Shown here piece by piece: positions 31,059-39,673 of a stretch of 64,000 nt of DNA (position 1 is its first letter; each line of letters begins with the position of its first letter). The notes below the pieces were generated by a model. The model saw nothing but the letters and a program-made list of their open reading frames with translations, had not been told where the DNA came from and made no database searches. The DNA is from Pampinifervens sp037481935 (lineage in GTDB: Bacteria > Aquificota > Aquificia > Aquificales > Aquificaceae): assembly GCF_046159715.1 (NCBI RefSeq), contig NZ_JBJXCT010000001.1, positions 186,001-250,000 on the forward strand, given 5' to 3'. The position numbers and the translations under genes were made by a program.

Positions 31059-31687
31059 AGCTCTACATCATAAGGCACGCAGAGAGTCAGTGGAATCCCA
31101 TAGGCAGGTATCAGGGGCTTCTTGACCCAGAGCTTTCAGAAAGGGGCAGAGAGCAGGCCAGAAGGCTTGGAGAGCACTTCAAGGATGTAGAACTCCATGC
31201 CCTTTACTCCTCCCCTCTTAAAAGGACCCTTCAGACGGCTCAGGAGATAGCCAGTGTGAAAGGTCTTGAGGTGGTGGAAGAAAGGAGAGTTATAGAGATT
31301 GACCACGGCAACTGGTCTGGGCTTCTTGTGGAAGAGGTGCAGGAAAGATATCCTGAGCAGTTCAGACAGTGGTTGGAAGAGCCTCACAGGGTGAGCTTTG
31401 AGGGTGGTGAGAGTCTGCAGGATGTTTACAGCAGAGTGAATAGCTTTATGGAATACTTGAAGGAAAGGCACTGGGGTCAGAATGTGGCTGTTGTCTCACA
31501 TACCGTTCCCATAAGGTGTATGTATTGCGGTCTTCTTAAGGTGGACCTTTCTAAGTTCTGGTCTTTTGGATGCGATAATGCCAGCTATTCTCTTGTTCAC
31601 ATGGAAAAGGACAGGAATGTTATAATGAGGCTTAACATAACCTGTCATCTGGGGGAACTTTATGTGGAAGCCTATAAGGCTCTTTAG
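31052..31687 (+). CDS. pspA: Metal-independent phosphoserine phosphatase, histidine phosphatase family (PspA type)
   Basis: The 211-residue protein is a phosphoglycerate-mutase-like histidine phosphatase with the catalytic RHAE motif (H9 in YIIRHAESQWN), the PLKRTLQTA segment and the second histidine in VVSHTVP. It closely resembles, as I recall it, the novel phosphoserine phosphatase PspA of Hydrogenobacter thermophilus, including WSFGCDNASYS and NITCHLGE-YVEA. It releases serine from phosphoserine without Mg2+. The partner subunit PspB is not in the window. It overlaps the aminotransferase gene by 7 bases and the TPR gene by 26. Confidence 0.88.
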   Translation: MVKLYIIRHAESQWNPIGRYQGLLDPELSERGREQARRLGEHFKDVELHALYSSPLKRTLQTAQEIASVKGLEVVEERRVIEIDHGNWSGLLVEEVQERYPEQFRQWLEEPHRVSFEGGESLQDVYSRVNSFMEYLKERHWGQNVAVVSHTVPIRCMYCGLLKVDLSKFWSFGCDNASYSLVHMEKDRNVIMRLNITCHLGELYVEAYKAL

Positions 31688-34202
31688 CCTATTACTACTT
31701 CTGGCTATTGCCTTTGCCCAGCAGATAAGTAAGGAGTTTGACGTAAGCGTGGAGCTTACCGGAAAGGTTTTTGAGGAAAAGCCCAGGCTAATGCCTCCGG
31801 AGAAGCTTCCCATGCCTATCGCAAGAGAGCTCGACCTGACTCCTACCCTGCTTGAAACTCCAAGGGTTATGGAATTCGCTCAGGTCAAGCCGGTGGAGAG
31901 AGCAAGCAGTATAAGCTGCGGAGAGCCAAAGGACGCCCTGTCTTACAGGCTTGGTGTTGACTACTACCTGAAGGGCAGAAGCTCTCAGGCTGAGGAGGAG
32001 CTCGGGAAGGTTATTGTGATTCCCAACTCACCCTTCAAACCTATGGCAGAGTATGTGCTTGGAATAATAGCCTACTCAAAAGACCAGAAAGGCAGAGCCC
32101 TTGAGCTTTTCAGTAATTCCTGTCAGTTTTCCCACATGTATCAGAAACCTGCCTGTGAGGCTTACTATGCCCTTCACTTTGTCCTGAAAGGCTCTGTTCC
32201 TGAAAATAGGGACGGGCTCTGGCAAGTGGTAAGGAATATAAAAGAAGGCAAGGCAGAAAAACCAGATTGTAAAAGTGCGGTCTTTAGCCAATACTGTCAG
32301 TATGTATCAGATTTTGTGGAAGGTAAGGAAAACCCTCTATACAGGGACAGCACATTGCTGAGGGCTGCTATCATAAAATACTTTGCAGGAAGCCTGCCTG
32401 AGGCAAAAGGCATACTCTCCTCCTATTCTACCCCAGGAAAGCCATACAGAGACATAGCTCTTTATTACCTTGCACTGATTGAATACAGGGAAGGGAAGGG
32501 AGAGCAGGCTTTCAGGTATGCAGGAGTGCTGGAAAGCCTCAGCCCAAGACTTGCGGGTGAGCTCTATGCCTTCATATCGGAGAAGGACTTTTATCTTTCA
32601 AGGCTCACATATGCTATGACAAAAAATCCCCGCTTTTTAGAAAACGCTGGCATCATAGCTTACAACGCAGGGGATTACTCCCTTGCGTTCAAGAGCTTTC
32701 TTGAGGCTGGAAATCTCAGGTATGCGGTATACTCTGCAGTCAGGGTGGGAGACTACAAAAGGGTTATAAGTCTTTTAGAAAACAAGAGAGGTAAGGACAG
32801 GGAAGATTACATGTGGCTTCTTGAGGCTCTCTACTGGACTGGTGGGGACATGAACTCTTTGCTTTCTGAGGCGGCGGGGCTATATCCAGAGCTTGCCAGA
32901 GAGTTCAGCGGATGGGAAAGGTTCAGGAGAGGAGACTGGCTAGGAGCTCTGGGGTTCTTCCAAGACCCTTACTACAGGTCCATAGCCCTTTACAACCTTA
33001 AGAGATACAGAGAGGTCATTAGTTTGCTCCAGGGAAGGAATGACCAGAGGTCAAAATTACTCAAAGCCCGCTCCGCCCTGATGTTGGGAGATACGGGGCT
33101 GGCAAGGAGCTTTCTCACAGACAGGTCCGACGAGGAAGTTTACCTTCTGGGCATGTCCTATTTTCTTGAGGGTAACTATCAGAGAGCCATATCCTTCTTT
33201 GACAGAGTTTCAGAAAAAAGCCCCCTCAAAGCGAGAGCTATGCTGAGGGTGGGAGATGCTCACTACAATATGGGAAACAGAGAAAAAGCAAAGGAAAGCT
33301 ACTATGAGGTTTTGCGCAGGTTTCCTGACAGGGAGGAGGCAAAACAGGCAACCCTCTCCCTTCTTGAGTTTTCTGGCAAGGATATAAGGGATGAGGAGAT
33401 GGAGAGGCTTATAAAAGGCTACATGGAAAGGGAGAAAAACCCACCACCCGAAATAATCTATCAGTACGCAGTGCTTCAGGCAAAGAGGGGAGATAGAAAG
33501 GGGGCTGAGCAGGAACTTCTCAGACTACTTAACACGCCTCTGAAGTTCAAGGCCATCCTTAAGCTTGCCCAACTGGAAGAGGAGATTCCCAAAAAACTTG
33601 TCCTGTATTACAAAGTTTACAGGGAGGCAGAGCTTGAAGAAGACAGAAGGCAGGCAAGGGAAGAGCTTATAAAGCTCTACACATCAGCGGGTGATACTAA
33701 GAGCCTTGCGGACCTTCTTGCTGAAGGGGAAAACCCCGACAGGGTGAGGGCTGTGGGTCTTTACCTAGCTCTGAGAGATACTTCCTCTGCCCTCTCCCTC
33801 TCCCGTGATATCATAAAGGGGGGATACAGAAGTCAGGAGTTTGAAAGGTATCTCATAGACCTTTACAGGCAGAGTGGGGATACAGCTTTACTGGACTATG
33901 TTGTAAAAAGCCCAGATAGAAGCCTAAGAGGGGAAGCGATTCTTCTTCTGGGCTTTGACAACCTGAAAAAGGGTGATAAGAAAAAAGCCCTTGAGAACTT
34001 TGTGGAAGTATCTCTCAACTATAGGGGGGAACCCTACTACAATCAGGCAGTGCTTGAGGGTGCCCGTGTGCTTCTGGAGCTTGGTGCAAGAAGAGATGCC
34101 AGCTGTATGCTGGAGAGGTTTGACCTTAGCAGGTCAAGTCCCGAGGATGTTAACTTATACAACAGGCTGAGGCAGGGTCTACCAAAGTGTGAGGTGAGGT
34201 GA
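31662..34202 (+). CDS. Periplasmic TPR-repeat protein linked to ExbB/ExbD
   Basis: The 846-residue protein has a signal peptide (IRLFSLLLLLAIAFAQ), a region with YbgF/CpoB flavour, then many TPR-like helix pairs from about residue 85 to the end, e.g. SYRLGVDYYLKGRSSQAEEE, GMSYFLEGNYQRAISFFDRV, RVGDAHYNMGNREKAKESYY. It likely acts in the periplasm as a scaffold. The exbB and exbD homologues follow after 1 base and then an overlap, so it may couple the proton-driven motor to an envelope task such as septal or outer-membrane maintenance, as in Tol-Pal. No TonB/TolA or Pal gene is nearby. GGGGGAA precedes the ATG. Confidence 0.85.
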   Translation: MWKPIRLFSLLLLLAIAFAQQISKEFDVSVELTGKVFEEKPRLMPPEKLPMPIARELDLTPTLLETPRVMEFAQVKPVERASSISCGEPKDALSYRLGVDYYLKGRSSQAEEELGKVIVIPNSPFKPMAEYVLGIIAYSKDQKGRALELFSNSCQFSHMYQKPACEAYYALHFVLKGSVPENRDGLWQVVRNIKEGKAEKPDCKSAVFSQYCQYVSDFVEGKENPLYRDSTLLRAAIIKYFAGSLPEAKGILSSYSTPGKPYRDIALYYLALIEYREGKGEQAFRYAGVLESLSPRLAGELYAFISEKDFYLSRLTYAMTKNPRFLENAGIIAYNAGDYSLAFKSFLEAGNLRYAVYSAVRVGDYKRVISLLENKRGKDREDYMWLLEALYWTGGDMNSLLSEAAGLYPELAREFSGWERFRRGDWLGALGFFQDPYYRSIALYNLKRYREVISLLQGRNDQRSKLLKARSALMLGDTGLARSFLTDRSDEEVYLLGMSYFLEGNYQRAISFFDRVSEKSPLKARAMLRVGDAHYNMGNREKAKESYYEVLRRFPDREEAKQATLSLLEFSGKDIRDEEMERLIKGYMEREKNPPPEIIYQYAVLQAKRGDRKGAEQELLRLLNTPLKFKAILKLAQLEEEIPKKLVLYYKVYREAELEEDRRQAREELIKLYTSAGDTKSLADLLAEGENPDRVRAVGLYLALRDTSSALSLSRDIIKGGYRSQEFERYLIDLYRQSGDTALLDYVVKSPDRSLRGEAILLLGFDNLKKGDKKKALENFVEVSLNYRGEPYYNQAVLEGARVLLELGARRDASCMLERFDLSRSSPEDVNLYNRLRQGLPKCEVR

Positions 34203-34203
34203 T

Positions 34204-34818
34204 ATGGAAGGACTTTTTGAGCTATTGCAGAAAGGCGGACTTGCCATGTATCCTTTGCTATTTCTTTCAGTGCTTTCCTGGGCTGTGATAGTGGAACGCA
34301 TATTTCATCTCCGTGCCTCCAACTACATAAGCAGGACTGTAAGGGACCTGAAGCCTCTTATCGCAAGTGGGGACATAGAGGGGGCCATAAAACTGCTTTC
34401 CACTGACAGCTCCCATACCGCAGGCATGCTCAAAGAAATGCTGCAGAATTACAGAGAAGGCAAGGCTGGCAGGGAGGATATGATAAAAAGCCTTGACCTT
34501 GAGCTCTCACTGCTCGTGCCAAAGCTGGAGAAGAATCTTCCTCTGCTGTCCACCGTGGCAAGCGTTGCCCCCCTGATAGGTCTGTTTGGGACCATTACTG
34601 GACTCATAAAGGTTTTTTCAGCCTTTGCCACGGCAAACCCCGAGCAGGCAATGGTTTTGCTTTCAAAGGGTATAAGTGAGGCTCTTGTGGCTGCGGCGAC
34701 AGGGCTTGCGGTTGCCATACCCGCATTGATTGCCTACTGGCTCTTCAGGATATGGGGCAACAGCATCCTTAACAGGATTGAGTCTGAAGTCTTTGAGGTT
34801 TTGAGGATACTCAGATGA
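34204..34818 (+). CDS. MotA/TolQ/ExbB proton channel family protein
   Basis: The 204-residue inner-membrane protein has three hydrophobic segments: YPLLFLSVLSWAVIVERIF near the start, LSTVASVAPLIGLFGTITGLI and the last near ALVAAATGLAVAIPALIAYW. The latter two carry the proton-path residues of the family. With the ExbD homologue it forms the motor that uses the proton gradient. The upstream gene codes for a TPR periplasmic protein, which may take the place of TonB or TolA. Confidence 0.94.
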   Translation: MEGLFELLQKGGLAMYPLLFLSVLSWAVIVERIFHLRASNYISRTVRDLKPLIASGDIEGAIKLLSTDSSHTAGMLKEMLQNYREGKAGREDMIKSLDLELSLLVPKLEKNLPLLSTVASVAPLIGLFGTITGLIKVFSAFATANPEQAMVLLSKGISEALVAAATGLAVAIPALIAYWLFRIWGNSILNRIESEVFEVLRILR

Positions 34819-35207
34819 GAAGAAGAAGGCTGAGCTACGACGAAAGGGCATACATAGATGTTGTCCCTCTTGTGGACACGCTTCTTGCGGTCTTTCTATT
34901 TCTTGCAGTCATTGCCTTTCAGTCGCCCGTGACCTTTCTTGCAGTAAAGCTTCCCTTTGCAAAGGAGGGTGAAAAGCTGAGCCTTGAGGTTTTCAGGGTT
35001 CAGGTGCTCAGGGATGGCAGGTATCAGGTAGGTGGGAGGGATATGAGCCTGAAAGATATAGAAAGGGATATTCAGGAAAAGAAGCCAAAGACCCTTGTGG
35101 TGGAGGCTGATGAGGATGTGCCACACAAGTTTGTGGTTGCCCTCATGGATGTGGGTAAAGGTGCTGGCGTGGAAAATGTGCTCATAGGTGTCCGGACAGG
35201 GAGATGA
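34815..35207 (+). CDS. ExbD/TolR family protein
   Basis: The 130-residue protein has a single membrane segment (LVDTLLAVFLFLAVIAF) with the essential aspartate at its start (VVPLVDT) and a periplasmic domain with KTLVVEADEDVPHKFVVALMD. It partners the ExbB homologue (4-base overlap) and overlaps the next gene by 4 bases. Confidence 0.93.
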   Translation: MRRRRLSYDERAYIDVVPLVDTLLAVFLFLAVIAFQSPVTFLAVKLPFAKEGEKLSLEVFRVQVLRDGRYQVGGRDMSLKDIERDIQEKKPKTLVVEADEDVPHKFVVALMDVGKGAGVENVLIGVRTGR

Positions 35208-35923
35208 GCTTTTTTCTGAAAAAGCTCCTGAGCTTTCTTCTTCTTCCACCTGCCATATTTATTCTCATGTTCTTTCTTATAGCCATGATTTCAAAGAGGA
35301 AATCTGTGAATTTCATAGCAATCTTCGGTGCTCTGAGTCTGTATTTGCTATCGGTAGAGCCTGTAAAAGATATGCTTTACAGACCTCTGGAGAAAGCCTA
35401 CCCTGTTCCGGAGAGTCTGAGGGTTGATGCACTGGTAGTTCTTGGTGGCGGAGCCTATAACACGGGGATTCTCAAGGAGGACTCCATGAAAAGGCTTCTA
35501 ACTGGCTTTATACTTCACAAAAAATATGGGCTCCCTCTCATACTCTCAGGTGGTGCAAGCATAGGAAAGCTCCCTGAGGCGGAGGTCATGAGACAGGTTC
35601 TTGAGGAGCTGGGAGTGGACAAAAACAGCATAATCACAGAAGTCAGAAGCAGGGATACCTTTGAAAATGCGAGGTATGTGAAGGAAATATGCAAGAGGAG
35701 AGGTTTTGAAAGAGTTGCCCTCATAACATCCGCATATCACATGCCGAGGGCTGTTGAAACTTTTAAAAGGTCAGGTCTGGAGGTTGTGCCCTACCCTACA
35801 GATTTCAAGCAAGATAAAACTTATAATCTTTACAGCTTCATCCCTCGCATGAGTGTTCTCAATGACAGCTACAAGGCTCTCAGGGAACACTTAGGCGGTC
35901 TGGCTTACAGCGTGTTTTATTAG
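35204..35923 (+). CDS. YdcF/ElyC-like DUF218 protein
   Basis: The 239-residue protein has two membrane segments at the N-terminus and a DUF218 domain with VDALVVLGGGAYNTG, PLILSGGAS, and SAYHMPRA. ElyC of E. coli affects peptidoglycan and undecaprenyl-phosphate metabolism. Linkage to exbBD and a TPR protein suggests an envelope role. The 3' end overlaps the convergent phosphoesterase gene by 33 bases. Confidence 0.9.
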   Translation: MSFFLKKLLSFLLLPPAIFILMFFLIAMISKRKSVNFIAIFGALSLYLLSVEPVKDMLYRPLEKAYPVPESLRVDALVVLGGGAYNTGILKEDSMKRLLTGFILHKKYGLPLILSGGASIGKLPEAEVMRQVLEELGVDKNSIITEVRSRDTFENARYVKEICKRRGFERVALITSAYHMPRAVETFKRSGLEVVPYPTDFKQDKTYNLYSFIPRMSVLNDSYKALREHLGGLAYSVFY

Positions 35924-36892
35924 ACCGTCTCTCTCAAGGCCTTCTCTCACAGCCTTCAGGAGTTTCTCAAGAGCTTCCTGATAACCACCTGCCTGAATCT
36001 TGCATCCAGAGGCGTATTTGTGCCCTCCACCGCCCAGGGCTTCCGCAATCTTTGCTACATCTGCCCTACCCTTTGACCTGAGAGACACCTTCCACACGCC
36101 CTCCTCTGGTTTTTCTATAATAGCGTAGGCTACTTCAACCCCTTCCAGAGACCTAGGATAGTTTACAAGCCCTTCACTGTCCGGGTATTCACAGCCCGTT
36201 TCTCTGAAAAACCTGTCAAAGATGGTTATGCCTGCCACGAGCCCATCTTCGTGAAGAGACATAGTTTCAAGCACCTTTGATATAAGTTTCATTTTGTTTA
36301 AGCTTTCTCTTTCTGCAAAGTTCACAAAGGTCCAGTGGGGCTGAGCCCCCAGCTCCACCAGCTCCTTAGCCAGCTGGAAGGTTTCTGCGTCTGTGTTGGA
36401 ATATTTAAAAAAGCCAGTATCTGTTGCAAGTCCGGCATAGAGGTTTTCCGCCATATCTCTGTCTATGGCAGACCTGTCCCATTCACAGATTAACCTGTAT
36501 ATAAGTGCTGTGGTGGATGGTGCGTCGGGGTCTATGTAATCATACTCTCCATAGAACTCTCCACCCACGTGATGGTCTATCCTTACCCTTTTGAAAGTCT
36601 TCACTTCTGCGTTAACCCTGTAGAAACCGCTGGCATCCACCACTATAGCAAGACTGAATACCTCATTAACCGGCAACCTGACCACCTCCTCAGCACCCGG
36701 TAGAAAGTCAAGGAAGTGGGGCACCCTATCCTTGCATCCTACCACAACCCTTTTGCCCTTTTTCCTGAGAAACATGTAAAGAGCAAGAGCACTGCCAAGA
36801 GTATCCGCATCGGGATTTTCATGGCTTGCGATTAGGATTGGACCCTCTTCTTCCTTTAAAAGCTCTATGAGAGGTATGCTTTGCTTCATCAT
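35891..36892 (-). CDS. DHH-family phosphoesterase (NrnA/oligoribonuclease-like)
   Basis: The 333-residue protein has the DHH motif (RIDHHVGGEF), the N-terminal SHENPDADTLGSALAL, and the DHHA1 glycine motif GGGGHKYASGC. NrnA-type enzymes degrade short RNA oligonucleotides and dephosphorylate pAp. ATG at 36892 has GGAGG 7 bases upstream; ATG-ATG (MM) makes the first the usual choice. It follows ileS by 25 bases on the minus strand. Confidence 0.92.
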   Translation of the reverse strand: MMKQSIPLIELLKEEEGPILIASHENPDADTLGSALALYMFLRKKGKRVVVGCKDRVPHFLDFLPGAEEVVRLPVNEVFSLAIVVDASGFYRVNAEVKTFKRVRIDHHVGGEFYGEYDYIDPDAPSTTALIYRLICEWDRSAIDRDMAENLYAGLATDTGFFKYSNTDAETFQLAKELVELGAQPHWTFVNFAERESLNKMKLISKVLETMSLHEDGLVAGITIFDRFFRETGCEYPDSEGLVNYPRSLEGVEVAYAIIEKPEEGVWKVSLRSKGRADVAKIAEALGGGGHKYASGCKIQAGGYQEALEKLLKAVREGLERDGLIKHAVSQTA

Positions 36893-36917
36893 AATTAGAC
36901 CTCCAAACATACTAAAT

Positions 36918-39659
36918 TTATACCTCCTGAAGCACCCCTGCACATCTTCTGCATACTTCTCCCTCAAACTCCTCCTCAGGATAGTAAAGCCAGCACCTCG
37001 GGCACTTCCTCCCTTCTGCAGGGGACACGCCCACCTTTACGCCTTTTACGGACTCGCCCTCCAGCACATACTGACCACCTTCGGAGAAGTGAACCCTGCT
37101 GACTGTGAAAAAGTATTTGAGATAGTCTTCATACTCTCTTGCCACTTCCAGCCCATCTCCCCAGAGAAAGAGCTGAGCCTCGTAAGGATGGTTCACCGCC
37201 TTTTCCCTTCGGGCTACCTCTATAGTCTTCATCACATCCTCCCTCAGTTTTATGAGATACTCGTAGTCTTTCAGGAGTTTTTCATCGGTCAGCTCTTTCC
37301 TTGGCTGGGGTATCTGGTGCATAAAGACGCTTTCTGGAAGCTCCGGGTTTATGCCTCTAAGATGCTCCCATACCTCCTCTGCGGTGAAGCTCAGGAAGGG
37401 TGCCACCGAAGTTATCAGGGCTTCAGCCAGAGCGTATAGCACCGTCTGGGCAGACCTTCTTTCCGGGCTCTGGGGTACGTAAACATAAAGCCTGTCTTTG
37501 AGCACATCAAGGTAGAGGCTGGAAAGCTCTACAGAGCAGAAGTTTCTTATGAGGTGATAGACCCTGTGAAAGGCATAATTTTCGTAGTGCTTGTGGACTT
37601 CCTCAAGAACCTTCTGCAGGTAAGAGAGCATCCAGCGGTCAAAGTGGTGGAGCTCATCAAAGGATATAGACCTTGACAATTCAAAATCGTAGAGGTTTCC
37701 CAGAAGAAACCTTATAGTGTTTCTTATCTTTTTGTAGTCTTCCACAAGCCTCTGAATTATACCCTTTCCAAGTCTGACATCTTCAGTGTAGTCTTCGGAA
37801 ACTACCCAGAGCCTGAGGATATCTGCACCATACTGGGATATGACCTCCTGAGGGGAGACCACATTACCCAGCGACTTGGACATCTTTCTGCCCTTTTCGT
37901 CCACCACAAAGCCGTGGGTCAGAACCGCCCTGTAGGGTGCATGTCCGTAGCTGGCAACGGACTCCAAAAGCGATGCCTGAAACCACCCCCTGTGCTGGTC
38001 TGAGCCCTCAAGGTAGAGGTCTGCCCTGTCTATTCCCCTTTTTCTGAGCACATGGGCATGGGAAGAGCCAGAGTCAAACCACACATCCAGTATGTCTTCC
38101 TCTTTTATGAACTCTTTAGAGCCGCAGGCTGGACAGGTGTATCCCTCTGGCAGAAGCTCATGCGGGGATTTTTCAAACCAGAGGTCTGCACCCTCTGGGG
38201 AGCCCTCTATCAGGCTGGAGACTCTTTCAAAGACCTCTTTTTCTGCCACCACATGACCGCAGTTTTTGCAGTAGAAAACCGTTATGGGCACTCCCCAGAA
38301 CCTCTGACGGGATATGCACCAGTCGGGTCTATTTTCCACCATTGACGCTATCCTGTTTCTGCCATAAGAGGGTATCCACTGAACCTTCTCTATCTCTTCA
38401 AGGCTCTTTTCCCTCAATCCTGTCATGCTTATAAACCACTGGGGCGTTGCCCTGAAGATGACGGGGTTTTTGCACCTCCAGCAGTGGGGATAGGAGTGCC
38501 TTATCCTGCCCTCGTGCAGCAAAAGCCCTCTGGAGCGCAGGTCCTCCACTATGAGGGGGTTTGCTTCAAAGACCCTCATGCCCCTTATAAACTCTGGAGC
38601 CTCCTCAGTAAACCTTCCTTCATCGTCAAGGGGTGCAAAGGGCTCAAGTCCGTATCTGAGACCCACCATGTAGTCTTCCCTACCATGTCCCGGTGCCATG
38701 TGGACAAGACCCGTTCCAGTGGAGAGCTCCACAAACTCGGAGGGGTATGTTCTGTTCACTCTTTCCCCGTAGGGGGCAATATACTCAAGACCCACTATCT
38801 CTGAGCCCTTTACCTCCCTTATGACCTCCCCCTCAACGCCCGTTAGGCTTTTGAGGCTTTCAAGCAGAGCCTTTGCAAGCACATAGGTTTCCTCTCCAAC
38901 ACTGAAGAACACATAGTCGTATTCCTCGCCCACCATAACTCCAAGGTTTGCCGGCAGTGTCCACGGGGTGGTGGTCCAGATTAAAAGGTATGTGTCTGGC
39001 TGGTCTTTTAGGGGAAACTTCACATATATGCTGGGGTCTTCCTTCTCGTAGTATTCTACCTCAGCCTCTGCCTCTGCGGTTTTGTCGTATATGCACCAGT
39101 AGACAGGCTTTTTGCTCCTCACTACAAAGCCCCTCTGGAAGACCCTTCCCAGCTCTCTAACTTCCTGAGCCTGATAGGTTGGGTCCATGGTTATGTAGGG
39201 GTTCTCCCAGTCTGCGAGCACGCCAAGGCGGATAAACTCCTCCTTTTGAACTTCTATAAACCTCTTTGCATACTCCCTGCAGAGCCTTCTGAACTGAACC
39301 TTTCCAATATCCTCCTTTGTGAGCTTTTTAGCCTTTAGCTCCTTTTCCACCTGCTGCTCTATTGGAAGCCCATGGCAATCCCATCCGGGCACAAAGTCCA
39401 CATCATACCCCGTAAGGAGCCTGTATTTTACGATAACATCCTTCAATACCTTGTTGAGGGCGTGTCCTATGTGTATGTGTCCATTGGCATAGGGCGGTCC
39501 GTCGTGAAGGACAAAGAGGGGCTTTACCCTGTTTCTTTCCCTGAGCTTTCTGTATAGCCCCTGCCACTTCTGAAGTATCTGAGGCTCTCTCTCTGGCAGG
39601 TTTGCCTTCATGGGGAAGTCTGTTTTTGGAAGGTTTAGCGTTTCTGCGTAGTTTCGCAT
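36918..39659 (-). CDS. ileS: Isoleucyl-tRNA synthetase
   Basis: The 913-residue class I enzyme has the HIGH motif in GHIHIGHALNK and the KMSKS motif in GRKMSKSLGN. A CxxC zinc site at the C-terminus is seen (CPRCWLYY...CRRCAG) plus an internal pair of CxxC motifs (YCKNCGH and YTCPACGS) before DVWFDSG. Length is normal. The TATAAT hexamer (minus strand 39673-39668) contains the serS stop TAA and ends 8 bases before the ATG. Confidence 0.97.
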   Translation of the reverse strand: MRNYAETLNLPKTDFPMKANLPEREPQILQKWQGLYRKLRERNRVKPLFVLHDGPPYANGHIHIGHALNKVLKDVIVKYRLLTGYDVDFVPGWDCHGLPIEQQVEKELKAKKLTKEDIGKVQFRRLCREYAKRFIEVQKEEFIRLGVLADWENPYITMDPTYQAQEVRELGRVFQRGFVVRSKKPVYWCIYDKTAEAEAEVEYYEKEDPSIYVKFPLKDQPDTYLLIWTTTPWTLPANLGVMVGEEYDYVFFSVGEETYVLAKALLESLKSLTGVEGEVIREVKGSEIVGLEYIAPYGERVNRTYPSEFVELSTGTGLVHMAPGHGREDYMVGLRYGLEPFAPLDDEGRFTEEAPEFIRGMRVFEANPLIVEDLRSRGLLLHEGRIRHSYPHCWRCKNPVIFRATPQWFISMTGLREKSLEEIEKVQWIPSYGRNRIASMVENRPDWCISRQRFWGVPITVFYCKNCGHVVAEKEVFERVSSLIEGSPEGADLWFEKSPHELLPEGYTCPACGSKEFIKEEDILDVWFDSGSSHAHVLRKRGIDRADLYLEGSDQHRGWFQASLLESVASYGHAPYRAVLTHGFVVDEKGRKMSKSLGNVVSPQEVISQYGADILRLWVVSEDYTEDVRLGKGIIQRLVEDYKKIRNTIRFLLGNLYDFELSRSISFDELHHFDRWMLSYLQKVLEEVHKHYENYAFHRVYHLIRNFCSVELSSLYLDVLKDRLYVYVPQSPERRSAQTVLYALAEALITSVAPFLSFTAEEVWEHLRGINPELPESVFMHQIPQPRKELTDEKLLKDYEYLIKLREDVMKTIEVARREKAVNHPYEAQLFLWGDGLEVAREYEDYLKYFFTVSRVHFSEGGQYVLEGESVKGVKVGVSPAEGRKCPRCWLYYPEEEFEGEVCRRCAGVLQEV

Positions 39660-39667
39660 GGTGTTAT

Positions 39668-39673
39668 ATTATA
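39668..39673 (-). promoter_or_regulatory. -10 box of ileS, overlapping the serS stop codon
   Basis: TATAAT on the minus strand contains the TAA stop of serS (39671-39669) and ends 8 bases before the ileS ATG. No ribosome binding site is seen before ileS. Confidence 0.5.
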
